From Sanguinoderma infundibulare (lineage: Eukaryota; Basidiomycota; Agaricomycetes; Polyporales; Polyporaceae), in NCBI GenBank assembly GCA_032821775.1, contig JAVLRN010000001.1, positions 4,092,001-4,156,000 of the forward strand: a stretch of 64,000 nucleotides of DNA. Direction: 5' to 3'. Positions 22,156-33,489 of the stretch are shown here, piece after piece. Below the pieces are notes generated by a model, which ran no database searches, was not told where the DNA came from, and worked only from the letters and a program-made list of their open reading frames with translations. The stretch's first letter is position 1; each line of letters starts with the position of its first letter. The translations under genes and the position numbers were made by a program.

Positions 22156-23233
22156 GCTGTTGGAGGAGGCGTACTAGAAGGCTGATGGCCCGAGGAGTCT
22201 CTGCTGGGGGATGAGAGGGAAGGGTGGAGTGCTCGGGACAATGTAGGGAAGGAGGTGCGTGCCGCCACTGCTCGCATGTTATATGGACGTGTGGGTCTCC
22301 TGAACCGTATGCTTTAGTCTAAGTTAGCCACAGGCGCAGTTCATGGGAGAGGAATTCGTTTGCTTACTGTGCTGGAAGTCTCGTGGCTATGGTGGTAAGT
22401 GTCGGACCGGATTGTCCAACAAGGTTCTAGCTTAGGGAGCTTCTCCTGCGTGAGTTCATCTCGACATCTCTGGCACCAAGTTACGGAGAAGGCGGAGAGT
22501 CGATGTCTCGTGAGTTTCTCCACAGATGATACTTGGCTTGCGAGATGGTCGCCGTGAACTGAATACTGGTAGAGGCTGGGAAGGTGGATGTGTGCGGGAG
22601 CAGATGAGGCAATGCCGTCACCGTTCTCGCAGCTGAGCGTGTGACGCCGACATGGAAATAGAGTCGGCGGCAGACGTCACGAAGAATGGATCCACTTATA
22701 TGAGACGTGCGAGCCTAACCGCCACCGGTCGAGATCCTGGGACAGCTCGTGCTATAAATTCGAAGACGTGTCGGAGCTCTTACTGCGGTTGGCCAACGTG
22801 CTCCGACGCCGTCGTGCCGCTTCTGAATGCGGCCCTCCAACTATGATACGATGCCCGCTTTATGGCACTACGAGCCCCAAATGCGTGCCATCGTGAGATA
22901 ACCATCACCCGAACACCGGCACTCACCGAGGCTCCCGCATACACGTCAAGCTGAGACGGACTGCTGGTTGGTTGGGCTGGTCGGCACCCTGGAAACCTTG
23001 CGACTTTCGCTGTGTGCGTGCGGGTCAAATCGGGTGTTACACGATCACGTGTGCGTGTTCTGGGGTTGCCATTTACCGTTTTTAGACGCGTATGTATACA
23101 TATGAGCCCGGCACCCCAGATGCTGCAGCCGAATAACGCTCCCTCTTCAGGCTGCATCTGCTGGCAAGCTCCTAGGGCCCACCACCCTCCCCCTTTCCTC
23201 CCTCTTTCTTTCTCTTTTCCCCCTTCGTCCGCC
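22156..23233. other. Intergenic, divergent promoters
   Basis: Lies between two divergently transcribed genes; no gene supported. CT-rich tract directly ahead of the 23,234 ATG, as usual for fungal promoters. Confidence 0.5.
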
Positions 23234-24367
23234 ATGGCTCGTCTCGAGCCCCCGGCCGCGGCGTCCCTCCTTCTCCTCACGCCGGCGTGCGACAAGTCTC
23301 CGACAAACCCGGACCAAGAAGAACGGTCTGAACCGTCGTTATTGGACTTCACCTCCGTCCAGTCCTTCAAGGCCATCCATCCCATACCATGCGAAGAAAC
23401 CGGAGTACTAGGGACCAGGTACTCGGTCAACGTTTCCGAGATGCTGCACCGCGGCCGGACGCAGGTGTACAAGGGTACGCTATCGACGTCCGTCGACGGC
23501 CGCCGACCCGCGGAGTCGGAGGTCGAGGTCGTCTGCAAGCTCGCGCGCGGCAGGCGGGACGTCGAGGCGCTGCACCGAGAGGCGGACGTGTACAGGGGCA
23601 GGCTCGCGCCGCTCCAGGGGCGCTACGTCCCGACTTTCGTCGGGCTGTTCGATGGGGAGACGGAGGAGGGGGAGGAGGGGGCAGGTGAGGCAGAGACGGC
23701 GTGCTTGGTGCTCACCTACGAGGGCGCGCGGATGCAGCAGTCGCTGTTCACGTCCACGATCGACTTCAGGTGCGTCCCCGGTTGCGGTCCTTCCTGCATG
23801 CACGCGCGAACCGACCCGCGGTTCTTCCGTTTAGGAAAAAGGTCATCGACGCCCTCCTCGCCGTCCACAAAGCCGGCGTGCACCACGGTGCGTTCAACGA
23901 GGCACACATCGTCGTCCGCGAGAGCGACCGTGCACCGCTCATCGTCGGCTTCGGCAGCGCTGAGGAGCACGCGTGCCACCTCGGCGTCCCCGTCGAGTTC
24001 TACGCGCCCCAGCCGCATTCCAAGACCGTCGCGTGCGAGGAGGTCTACTGGGCGTGCGTCGTCGCCGCCGTCTGGCTGCCCGGTGTGTGCTTTCTTCCTC
24101 GTCCGTTTGCCGCTCACTTCATGGATGTCCTTTCTTTTGCTTTCGTGGGGGTCGTGGGCTGCAGCGACGGTTGAGTTCTTGAATGCGCCGATCCCGATCG
24201 AGTGGGCGCTGGAAGGCTTCGACAAACTCGTTGCCCGCGCGCCCAAGGGGACGGACCCGGACCTGGCGCGGATGCACGCGGAGCTGACGCGTGAGGACGT
24301 GCTTGAGTGGATCGAGGAGCGCGAGCTGTACGACGGCCAGCCGCTCCCCGTCAAGCTCGCCGAGTGA
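23234..24367 (+). CDS. Pseudokinase-like protein FK3 (328 aa)
   Basis: Exons 23234-23769, 23835-24082 and 24165-24367 (329 codons). The layout matches FK1: VEVVCKLARG (lysine), ALHREADVYRGRLAPLQGRYVPTFVG (alpha-C Glu and LQG turn), then AVHKAGVHHGAFNEAHIVV in place of HRDLKPENILL, and PLIVGFGSAEEH in place of DFG. The HHGAFNEAHIVV segment keeps the spacing of a catalytic loop but has Ala for the catalytic Asp. The C-terminal helix ends EDVLEWIEERELYDGQPLP. I infer a catalytically inactive kinase-fold protein; ligand binding cannot be excluded. It is much more GC-rich and less repetitive than FK1, so it may be the older locus. The ATG gives MARLEPPAAAS and is preceded by a CT-rich tract. Confidence 0.75.
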   Translation: MARLEPPAAASLLLLTPACDKSPTNPDQEERSEPSLLDFTSVQSFKAIHPIPCEETGVLGTRYSVNVSEMLHRGRTQVYKGTLSTSVDGRRPAESEVEVVCKLARGRRDVEALHREADVYRGRLAPLQGRYVPTFVGLFDGETEEGEEGAGEAETACLVLTYEGARMQQSLFTSTIDFRCVPGCGPSCMHARTDPRFFRLGKRSSTPSSPSTKPACTTVRSTRHTSSSARATVHRSSSASAALRSTRATSASPSSSTRPSRIPRPSRARRSTGRASSPPSGCPVCAFFLVRLPLTSWMSFLLLSWGSWAAATVEFLNAPIPIEWALEGFDKLVARAPKGTDPDLARMHAELTREDVLEWIEERELYDGQPLPVKLAE

Positions 24368-25300
24368 GCAGAGGCCAAGCGAAGGAGCGGTCCAGGAATC
24401 AAGCCTCAGCCCCAACCTCGCCGGATTCGGACTCCCTTTCGCTCGCTATATCATAACTCCCTGTTCTCGTGGACCCTGGAACCTCCCTCGTCGGCTCTCG
24501 CGCTGTCCTGTCCGCTTTGTTCTCGTAATAACCGTGCTGCCGTGCCCTCTTTCCTTCGCTTGCCCTTCCGCTACCGCTGCAACAACCCGGATTCATGGAT
24601 TCACGTACCCCCCAATACACCTCGTCGCTCCTTTACCTCCCCCTCCCCTCCCCTCCACTCGCGGTTCGGCGCGCGCCCATGAACCATCCTGGACGCCCCG
24701 GACCCTCTCTCCCTCCCTCCCTATCTTTGGAAAAGTACACTATACTGTAATGCCGACCACTGTGTAGAGCACTCTGTTGTACAGCCGTACCCCAGGACTC
24801 TAGACTCTGTAATGCATGCGCACGCCTGGGCGTGTGGTGTTTCTTCCACTTATGCTTATGGCAAGTCGGAACATACATTAGGCGGGGATCGCTATGTACA
24901 TGGTGTGGTGTGGTGTTCGTGAACGTCGTGAGTGCTCGACTTGTGTGATTCGGATAGTTTATCATAGTGTCGATTCTGGCTGGCAGGTTTCCAAGTCTGA
25001 GTTGACGTAGCCTCACCGGATGAGGTTTCATATGGGGGTGCTTCGTCCATCTAAGTCATCTATATGAACGCGGCAAGCTACATAGAAGGCGGAGCCTAAA
25101 ACAGTCGCCGCGATGAGATGAAGTTCCCCGGGTTTCCGTCGACTCGCTCCGTGCTTCGTGTCCCGGGCCCAAACTTGCCAGAATCCCAAGTTGAATCCAA
25201 GTAGTACAAGTTACGTTGTTACAAGTACCAGCGTTCGGTGCGCTCTCATCACGCGCTGCACACGCGATCGCAAATACCCCCTTTCAGTGTCCTGCGGGCA
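24368..25300. other. Intergenic
   Basis: CT-rich 3'-UTR-like sequence to about 24,760, then unassigned sequence leading to the K1b cassette. No gene seen. Confidence 0.5.
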
Positions 25301-26358
25301 TGAAACATCGCTCGCTTTAATACTACGTCCACGGGGTTGGTCTGAATGGTTCGCGAAGAGAAACGAGAAGAGTTCGCTCTGTAACACAGGTACTGCAATG
25401 CCGTCGACCTTGGCTTGCGCTTGGTTGATCAAACCTAATCGGGAAATCCCGTAAGGTTGTACCGTGACTCAACGGCGACAACCACAACGGCCGTCTTCCC
25501 GTGTCCACGCTCACTGCATCTCGTGTATATCACTATTAGGTGATAAGTGCTATCTTGTGCTGTCTATCACGGCTGCTCGTACTTCAATCCTTGGTCAGCA
25601 AGAACTCATGCACTCTGCCACGTCGACCATTCCCTTGAACTTGAACAGACGGCCTCTATCTCCGGCTCCGATCTCAGGCTATGGCGAGCACAGGTTCGAT
25701 GCATTCCCCAGCGATGGCAGGCCGATTTTACACTCGTGAAGCGGTTTTCCGCATGTTGGGCTCCTACACGATGGTCCGCCGGTTACACTGACTACCGCCC
25801 ACCGCTGCCCAGACAAGAACTTGCCTATATTTCCTTCAAGATCGGTACGGGTACGAACATCACTTCCGCCGGTAGCGGCTTGGCCATGGAAAGTCCGTCT
25901 GAAGGGCGGTGCTCGACTGTGGGGATCGGGTCCGTGTTGGTCCGCATCGTGAGTGATACTTCGCCCAGATCTCCAGACACATTTGATCTGATTCTACTAT
26001 TTGAAGATGTATGCGCCGTAGAATATAACGGCGTACTCTTCGTTCCCCGGTACTTATCGTGAATCCAGATTGGGTCAGGTTGCTCGAACAACCTTGGACG
26101 GTTTTCGGGAAGGTGAGAGTGTCGATGCCGACCGTCATGAGGCGGGCGCGAGTGCAATGCGGTGTCGCTGATGTTACAATGCAGTCTAGATAATCGCGGG
26201 CCCATTGTCAATACACGGCTGGTACGCTCCGCTCTGTCTCGGTTATTCTGACTGGAACCAGGTTCTGCCCCGCGGGTGTTCTCCTCTAAACCGCGCGCTT
26301 TCGAATGATTTTGCAAAGTCTCCGCCCACCCGTGGGATGCATGGTGGGGCGAAAAAGG

Positions 26359-26366
26359 TATAAAAG
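26359..26366 (+). promoter_or_regulatory. TATA box of K1b
   Basis: TATAAAAG, 127 bp ahead of the ATG, in the same context as the other copies. Confidence 0.75.
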
Positions 26367-26492
26367 AATGCCGTTTCTCGATCTAACATCCCCCCGTCCA
26401 TCATCGTCGTTCCTGGTGAACGTACCCCTCCCGCAGCATCATCCTTCTTATCGTCCATCCTTGTCTTACCCTTTCCTCTTTCATACTTCATC

Positions 26493-27950
26493 ATGTCTGC
26501 TGCCGCGTCCCTCCCCGACTTCACCGGCTACACCATTGATAACCGTTACGAGCTCATAGAGATGCTCGGGTCTGGCGCGTTCGGAGTCGTCTACAAGGCG
26601 ATCGACCATGAGGTCGCCGACGGCTCCGAGGGCCACATCGTCGCTGTGAAGATCATCAGCAAAGCTGGTCGCAGCGACGACGAACTCGCTCTCATCCAAC
26701 AGGAGGTCGCCTTCCACCGCCTCGTCACGCACAACGCAAGCGTCGTGACCCTCATCGACGCCCTCGATGACGCGGCATATTGCTGCTTAGTCCTCGAGTT
26801 CTGTAGAGGAGGCGACCTGTTCGAGCAGATCATGTACAAGAAGTCTTACGTCGGTAACGATGAGCTTCTCCGGAGGGCGTTCCTCTCGCTCGTGGACGCA
26901 GTGCAGGCGTGCCACGACGCGGGGATCGCCCACCGGGATCTGAAGCCGGAGAACGTCCTGACAAGTGAGGACGGCTCCGAGTGTTACGTGGCAGACTTTG
27001 GTCTTGCTACGGACGATCCGGTGGTGTGGGAGTTTGGCGTAGGGACGCCTGCCTATAAGAGTCCTGGTGAGTGTCCTAAGAATCCTATTCTAGCGAGTCG
27101 GGACTTCGTACATAGCGCAGAGCTGACGAATTCCTCGGCAGAGTGTATCGGCCAGATGAGCCAGGAGCCATACGAGCCATACCTCAGCGACGTCTGGGCC
27201 CTGGGCGTCATCCTCGTCAACATGATCACGGGCGAAAACCCGTGGGGGAAGGCGACGCGCTGGGATACCCGCTTCTACGAATTCCTCCGCGATCCGGCGC
27301 GCTTCCTCATGCGCTCGTACCCGGACATGTCTGAGGGGGCGCACGCGATCATCCTCGGGCTGCTTCACGTTGACCCCGAGGAGCGGATGACGCTTGACAC
27401 CCTCCGGGAAGGGATCCTGTCGCTGGACACGTTCTTCCGTCCGTCTCCCCAGTTCGCGCACGTCGTTCTTGAGCATGAGCACACCACCACCACCACCACC
27501 ACCACTACTACCGGGGCCGTGGCGGAGACTTCGTCGGCCTGCGCGACGGAGTCCGAGTCCGGGTCCGGGTACGAGTATGAGTCGATGACTACTAGGGCAT
27601 CCGCGTTTGATATTCCGTGTGCTGCCTCGGAGCCTGGTGTCCAGGTGGCCCGGGATTGCTCAGCCGGCTCTGCCGTCGACTCGTACTCTCTCTCCACTAC
27701 TTCCTCTCCTTCCTCCTCCTCCTCCTCCTCTTCTTCTTCTTCTAGCTCATGCTCGAGTTCGCGTGCTTCGTCTGTGAGTTCAGACGAGGAGCCTTACGTC
27801 CTCACCCCGGAGTGCAGCACCAATGCCAATGCCAACGCCGACTCCCCGGGCCCGCGCCCGGTGCACGGCCAAAAACCTTACCAAGGCTGGCAGACGGGTG
27901 CGACGGCGCAGATGGTCATGGCGCAGTACCGCTACTATGACGTCTTCTAA
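26493..27950 (+). CDS. Ran1/Pat1-like Ser/Thr protein kinase K1b (460 aa)
   Basis: Exons 26493-27066 and 27142-27950. The 75-nt intron is a multiple of three without a stop, so an unspliced frame of 485 codons also exists. The SP-E junction conserved in all other copies shows splicing is the right model. Catalytic residues are as in K1a (VAVKI, HRDLKPEN, DFGLATDD, SPECIG). Differences from K1a cluster in the N-lobe (HRLVTHNASVVTLIDALDDAAY) and the tail. The tail has 10 Thr where K1a has 12, and a longer Ser run, and keeps the GWQTGATAQMVMAQYRY end, but lacks the RQVRH insert before YDVF. It lies between FK3 and the sterol-transfer gene. Confidence 0.92.
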   Translation: MSAAASLPDFTGYTIDNRYELIEMLGSGAFGVVYKAIDHEVADGSEGHIVAVKIISKAGRSDDELALIQQEVAFHRLVTHNASVVTLIDALDDAAYCCLVLEFCRGGDLFEQIMYKKSYVGNDELLRRAFLSLVDAVQACHDAGIAHRDLKPENVLTSEDGSECYVADFGLATDDPVVWEFGVGTPAYKSPGECPKNPILASRDFVHSAELTNSSAECIGQMSQEPYEPYLSDVWALGVILVNMITGENPWGKATRWDTRFYEFLRDPARFLMRSYPDMSEGAHAIILGLLHVDPEERMTLDTLREGILSLDTFFRPSPQFAHVVLEHEHTTTTTTTTTTGAVAETSSACATESESGSGYEYESMTTRASAFDIPCAASEPGVQVARDCSAGSAVDSYSLSTTSSPSSSSSSSSSSSSSCSSSRASSVSSDEEPYVLTPECSTNANANADSPGPRPVHGQKPYQGWQTGATAQMVMAQYRYYDVF

Positions 27951-27966
27951 GCCACACCCCCATTTG

Positions 27967-28026
27967 TGAGTTCTGCAGTTCGTCCCCTGCTCGTCTTGTA
28001 CGTCGCTAACATCATAGCTCTGTAGA
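27967..28026 (+). other. Predicted 3'-UTR intron of K1b
   Basis: GTGAGT donor, GCTAAC branch site and TGTAG acceptor, in the same position as in K1a. Confidence 0.6.
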
Positions 28027-28056
28027 TCCCTCCTTCCCCTCCCGTCTGGAACAGAA

Positions 28057-28090
28057 GTCATATAGGCGATGCGGGCACCTCTTATATGGC
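28057..28090 (+). promoter_or_regulatory. Conserved 3' hairpin, K1b copy
   Basis: GTCATATAGG / CTTATATGGC arms with G-U wobbles around CGATGCGGGCACCT. Confidence 0.65.
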
Positions 28091-28175
28091 ACACTAGAGT
28101 AGAGTTTCGGTTTTCGGACATGCCAGGACCGTGCTGAGCACACGCTCACTCCGCATGGACGCTTCCATCAGGATT

Positions 28176-28191
28176 GGTTAACCGGTTAACC
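28176..28191. repeat. 16-bp palindrome downstream of K1b
   Basis: GGTTAACCGGTTAACC, perfect, about 225 bp past the stop. Confidence 0.85.
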
Positions 28192-28460
28192 ACCCACTAC
28201 TGTACAGTATACATAGATAGGCGCATTGTATTAACAGGTACGGTTACGATATATATTCATTTCCATTTCTTTTCACCGGGGACAGTCCGAGCCGTGTGAC
28301 AAGGCCACGGAACGGCGCCGGCCTCGGAGGCTTGCAATACTAGGTCCGGACGCCAACGGGGAAAGGAGGTTTTCAAGTTCGATGGCAGTATACCTTGAAA
28401 TGATCCAAGACCAGCGAAATGATTGGATTGTTCCATAGACTGAATTACACGTCCGGACCT

Positions 28461-28925
28461 CCATTCGACTCAACCGCCAAGACCGTTTGCCGCAACTGCG
28501 AGGTGGGTATCAAAACTAGGAAATGTCTGAGTGTCCTGTAGAACTCTGCAGCGCCGTAGGCTGGCACTACTTAAATACAGGACGACGCATCCTTCAACAA
28601 CCGTCTCACTACTCAAACCGGACCTCCGAGCGATACGCGCAAAGCGTAAAGTCGTTGGATTTCTTCCAAGGTAACTACGTACATGAGTAGTAGATTATAA
28701 TGATAGGCCCCCCCGCCCTCCATCACGAAAGCCGAACACGAAAGCCGAAAGCACTTGGGATATACATTACATAAGTCCGCCGAAAGACAGTCTGAGTCTG
28801 AGTCTGAGTCTGATCCGCATATAAATCATGATAAAAACAAACCAAGCGGCCACGTTGAGGTATGTGGCACGTGTACGTACATACCACCACCCCAAGCATG
28901 CACGTCACCCACCCACTTCACAGCG
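28461..28925. other. Intergenic
   Basis: Includes a short (AGTCTG)n tract at about 28,789-28,813. No gene seen; probably 3'-UTR of the minus-strand sterol-transfer gene near its right end. Confidence 0.5.
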
Positions 28926-31900
28926 CTAGTCGACCTGTTCGAGCGACTTGAGACTTTGCCGTATGTCCGATATGCGCTGCTCGATGAGGTCTAGCTGGCT
29001 CACGATCGCTGCAACGTCCTCCCGCACGTCCCCATTAGCCGCACGGGGCGCGAGGGGCGGGACCGCGCTACCATCAGTACCACCACCGCCGCCGCCGCCG
29101 CCGAGGTTCAAGACGCCGCGCTTCGTGAGCATCTCGTCCCAGAGCGCGGTGACGATGCCCTGCACCCACTTCTCGCGCTCCTCCATCTTGCGCATCTCCT
29201 TCCGTCTCCCGACCTCCTCGCGCGAGCCGACGATGGCGAGCGTCCAGACGTTGGAGATGACGAGGAAGACGATCACAAAGTAGAGGATCGTCGTCGACGA
29301 CGACTGGTCCCACGCGTCCCGTACGAGCTCCAGCGCGCCTTCCGTGGACTGCTTCGCGACCTTGAACGCGCCCTCGAACGTGTCGTACGCCCATTGCAGC
29401 CCGCGCTGGTTGCGCTCGTGCTCGCGCTCCTTCCAGACCTCCTCCTCGGACTGCGCGCGTGTGTTTGGCGTCGCTGGCGTCTGTGCCTCGGTCACGATCA
29501 CGGCCACCTCCTCGACGGCGGCGACGTCGACACCCTCGGGCACGAACTCGGCGTGGTGCTCGTGGATGTACTCGCGCGTCGCCTTCTCGAGGTCTACGTG
29601 GTAGCTCTTCTGGCCATCAAGGCAAGATTTCTCGATGATGCCTGTCAGTGCGACGCCGTCAGTTTCGGATCGGACGCTTAGACGTAACGAGCGACGCGCA
29701 TCAAGGACTCACCCTTGATGAAACTGCGCCCCGTCCACTCGACCTGCGTCGTGACGAGTACCCTGCTCGTCACCGCGCTCGCCCAAGTGATGCACGTCCG
29801 GGTCTTGACCGAGAACACGCCGCCGGAGGGCACTTCGGGCGTCCGCGTCGTCGTGAGCATGCTCACAAAGTCGTCAAAGTCGCAGCTCATCGTCTCGTCC
29901 CGCAGCTCGCACCGCGTCTGCTTCGGCCCGATGCTCGCGTTCAGCGGCTTGATGTACGTCATGTTGCGCGCGAGCAGCTTTGGGTTCTCCGTTGGCGTCC
30001 AGTCCGAGATCTGGATGTCTACAGGCAAGGGAGGCGAGGTTCGCAACAGCTACAAACGACAAGTCAAATTACGCACCGAGAAGTTTCTGGTTCTCCCGCA
30101 TGAAGTCCTTCATGAACCCGCTCGTGAACATGAGGTTGTAGATCTTCTCCGGCGTCCCGGGAAAGACGGCGTCCATCGCCGTCTCCGGGTAGTGTCCTCC
30201 CGACCTCCCGCAGTCGCACTGAGTCACCTTGGCTTTTGCCGGACCCGTTTTCGCAGCGGCGACGCCGTTGACGGGCCCGCCATCCGCGACGCTCGCGTCA
30301 TCAGCATCATCCAGCGATCCGCGGGGGCTCACGCGCTGCGAGCCCATCGACGAATCTTCGGGCCGGGCGAGACGCCACACGTTGAAGAGTACGTCGAAGG
30401 TGGTATCGCGAGAGAGGAAAGAGGTAAAGGTATACTTGGCGGTGCGCGTCGAGAGTTGGATTGCATTCGGGATCACAAACGCCGTCATGCGCTTCTCTAG
30501 CGAGATCACCTCGTACATCGGGATCGAGAGCTGTCCGCCGACACGTCGCGATCGCACAGGTGCAGGCACAGACAAAACGTCGTGAGGCGCAAACGGAGAA
30601 ACCAGGCGGCACAGTCAGCATCAGAGGAACGGCGAGCGTGCGCAGCCACATACGTCCGTTATCCACCCGAAGATGTTGGCGTGGAAGCACACGTGATTCT
30701 CCGAGATGTACAGCCGTCCCTGGATCAGGATCTCCCGCTGCAACGCGCACCCATAGTCTGTGCGCCAACATGTGTCAGAGATGGGGTGGTATAGGATGGA
30801 GACAAATATAGGGACAGCGACGGAAGACAGGGTGGTGGGAAGATGAACGGAGAACGCGCTTGGCATGCTCACCTTCGATGAGGTAGTCGCCCTCGGGCAC
30901 GCTGGGGAACAGCTCGTGGAAGTCCTGGTTGCGCTTGTTGCTCGCCACGGCGAAACCGGTCACAGGGATGTCCTCGGGGTCAAGGTCGAGCTCGTCGCTC
31001 TCGTCCGAGCCTTCGCTGTCCGAGTCCTGCGAGTGGAACGAGTCCCTGTCCGAATAGTCACTTGCGGCCTGGTTGAGGGACGCTTGCCGCGAGCGCGAAG
31101 AACGTGGTGCGATGGTGGGGCCCTCGTACGATGTACGCCCGCGCGCAGCGGCGGTCGAAGTCTCAGCGGGCGAGGGCGTTATGGGAGGAAGGGACATGCC
31201 GGGGTTCGCGATCGCAAGACCGGAGGCTGCAAGGGCAGACGCAAGGCCACTCGCGGCCGTGCCCTTGCGAGGGGGAGTTTTAGATGCAGACGCAGGGGTC
31301 GTGGGGCCTAACGTGGCTGAACGCGGAACGCCAGGGGTAGATGGATTGCTTGCGTTCGAGCCCGGGCGCCAAGGCTTCCGCTTGCTCTTCGAGCTGCCGA
31401 CGGAGTTGATCGAGGCTGCGTCTGAGTTATCGGGGACTTGCAGCGTCGATCTGAACGAGGGAGCGGTGGAGCTGGTGGGTAGGAGGGATATGGTGGGGAT
31501 GTCCTGGGAGAGAGTGATGCCCGTGGGCGACTCCACGAGGACGGGAGGAGAGGGCGGATGAGGGGCGGAGCTGGAGCGTTCGTGCCGCGCAGACGACGAC
31601 TGCTGCGAGTTCTGGGAAGGGGCGTTATCGCGCGATGGGAGCATGATACTCAGCTTGCTACGGATGGACTTGTTCGACTGCTGGTGACGGAGCTCCTTGG
31701 CGGGCTGCAGATGGCCGTCGTCTGCGACGGTCGTCGCGCGGGGGTGGCTGCCATTCCCGGTGCGCTTGCCTGACGAGTTGTCGCGGACGTTGTCGGATGA
31801 GCGGGAGGGGTGGAGGGACTTTGAGGAAGGAGCGGGGGGCATGTTAACGAACGTGGTGGTTGCTGGCGTGGGGGTGGGGAGGCCGTCGTCGGAAAGATGG

Positions 31901-32358
31901 GGAGAAGTGGGGAGCGGCATCGGGGTCGGTTTTGTCCTCGGGAGGGAATTGGAAGCGGCGGGAAGCGATTGGATGCGTCTACGCGCGCCTTCTGAATTGT
32001 CTTCAGGGGCGAGCTGTCGGGCCTCGGACGACTGCGCCGGGGACGGGGATCGGGATGGGTTTGGTAGGGGAATGCTCGAGCCGCTTGTCGCACTGGGCGA
32101 AGGGGGGACGACCCTCACGTTGGGCGCAGAGTCCGAGCTCTCATATCCGCCCGGGGATGGCGGTGAGACTGCGCCGCCGTTGCTGTTCCCATTGAACTTG
32201 CGCCGCACATCGTCAACGATGCTTTTGGAGGAAGCTGTCGAACTGATGCTGATGGACGGATGGCGACTGGAGGTGGGAGATTGCGGGGAAGAGTGTGCGC
32301 TCGATTGTCGCGAGCTGCCCGTGGGCTTGACAAGCTTGGACAGGAACCCGGGGGCCAT
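28926..32358 (-). CDS. GRAM/VASt-domain sterol transfer protein (Lam/Ltc-type, 1,021 aa)
   Basis: Exons 32358-30873, 30757-30654, 30530-30077, 30018-29713 and 29641-28926 total 1,022 codons. Order of parts: about 440 residues of Ser/Pro-rich disordered sequence; an acidic stretch with FHELFPSVPEGDYLIE leading into the GRAM domain (REILIQGRLYISENHVCFHANIFGWITD, IPMYEVISLEKRMTAFVIPNAI); the VASt domain from about residue 640 (ETAMDAVFPGTPEKIYNLMF, SDWTPTENPKLLARNMTY, VEWTGRSFIKG); then a membrane anchor TTILYFVIVFLVISNVWTLAIV; and a coiled-coil end (SQLDLIEQRISDIRQSLKSLE). Yeast relatives (Ysp2/Lam family) sit in the ER at contact sites with the plasma membrane and move sterols between the membranes. 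That role is inferred from architecture. Gly and Asn runs near the C-terminus are low complexity. Confidence 0.92.
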
Positions 32359-33164
32359 TTAAATTTCCTCTCACCGTGTAAATATATCTGGCAGCCCTCC
32401 AGATGTCCCGCAATGCGCCTCGATCCCTCTGAAAATCCTGGAGTGACCCTCGATCGAGTAGTCCGAATATATGCGGCCTCAGCTAGCGTGCGTCTTCCCA
32501 CGGGCTATGAAGCGATTTCCTGGAGGCCGATGTGAACGACGTTGAGCGGGGAGGCTCTACTGCGTGGGCTGCATGGGTGAAGGGAAGCGTTGGAGGTGAC
32601 GGTGGAGATGGGGCAGGGACGTCTCGAGCAAGCTCGAGGGTATGTATGTAAGTACATCAACCCGCAGAGCCCCGCGCTGATCTCACGACCCACGACGCTC
32701 GCAGCGTTGCCCCGTATGGGCGCGCGCAACCCGGCGCAACCGTAGCTAGAACGATCTCTCAGGCACGCAAGGTATATATTGTCTCCGCTAGGCAGATCAG
32801 AAATACGGTCTATGGATGGGGGGATGTTCGACCCAGCTGGCGCGCCGCGGCATGAATGGTCACGACCGATCATAAGTATGCTAGATAGTCGATCTACCTT
32901 TAGACTGGCAATGCGGTGAATCTAAATTTGTACAACGGACGACGCCTACACAAGGAAGCACCGGTGATTTTCAAGTCAATTTATACATTGACTGCGTCAC
33001 GATCGTGCCAGATCTCACATCCTCAGGGGTGCATAGAGCGCACAGTGGCAGTAATTTATAATAAAAAAACTATCCTCTTCCGCGAGGATCCATTGCAGGA
33101 CTCTGAAGGGCACTCACGGTTGCGTGTGCAACGGGTGATGAGATGGCCTTATCACACGTTGGAC
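32359..33164. other. Intergenic, promoter of the sterol-transfer gene
   Basis: No gene supported. A GCGCGC/CGCC-containing stretch near 32,700-32,850; nothing else recognised. Confidence 0.5.
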
Positions 33165-33252
33165 TGTCCCCGGTGAACAGAAGTTGAAATGGATTTGTAT
33201 TGTGACGGTGTTAATACAATGTGCCAGGGTATATATATAGTACAGTAGTGGT

Positions 33253-33268
33253 GGTTAACCAGTTAACC
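33253..33268. repeat. 16-bp near-palindrome downstream of K1c
   Basis: GGTTAACCAGTTAACC; one substitution from the perfect form in the other three copies. Confidence 0.8.
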
Positions 33269-33351
33269 AATCATGATGGAAGCGTCCATGCGGAGTGAGT
33301 GTGTACTCAGCATCGTCGCATGTCCAAAAACCCGAAACTCTACTCTAGTGT

Positions 33352-33385
33352 GCCATATGAGAGGTGCCCGCATCGCCTATATGAC
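33352..33385 (-). promoter_or_regulatory. Conserved 3' hairpin, K1c copy
   Basis: Minus-strand arms GTCATATAGG / CTCATATGGC; one A-C mismatch and wobble pairs, with the same CGATGCGGGCACCT loop. Confidence 0.6.
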
Positions 33386-33417
33386 TTTCGTTCCAGACGG
33401 GAGAGGACGGAGTGATC

Positions 33418-33477
33418 TACAGAGTGATGTTAGCGACGTGCAAGACGAGCAGAGGGACTAACTGCAAAACTCACAAA
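33418..33477 (-). other. Predicted 3'-UTR intron of K1c
   Basis: On the minus strand: GTGAGT donor about 12 nt past the stop, GCTAAC branch site, TGTAG acceptor. Confidence 0.55.
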
Positions 33478-33489
33478 TGGAGGTGTGGT

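Larger units (their letters stand above)
25300..28460 (+). repeat. Dispersed kinase cassette, copy 2 (K1b)
   Basis: Best-preserved long upstream module; similarity with copy 3 extends about 1.1-1.2 kb ahead of the ATG, and with copy 1 about 0.45 kb past the stop. Boundaries are approximate. Confidence 0.75.

Noticed and set aside
22780..23538. 252-codon minus-strand frame
   Set aside because: Crosses the FK3 promoter and exon 1; no domain, no splice partners.
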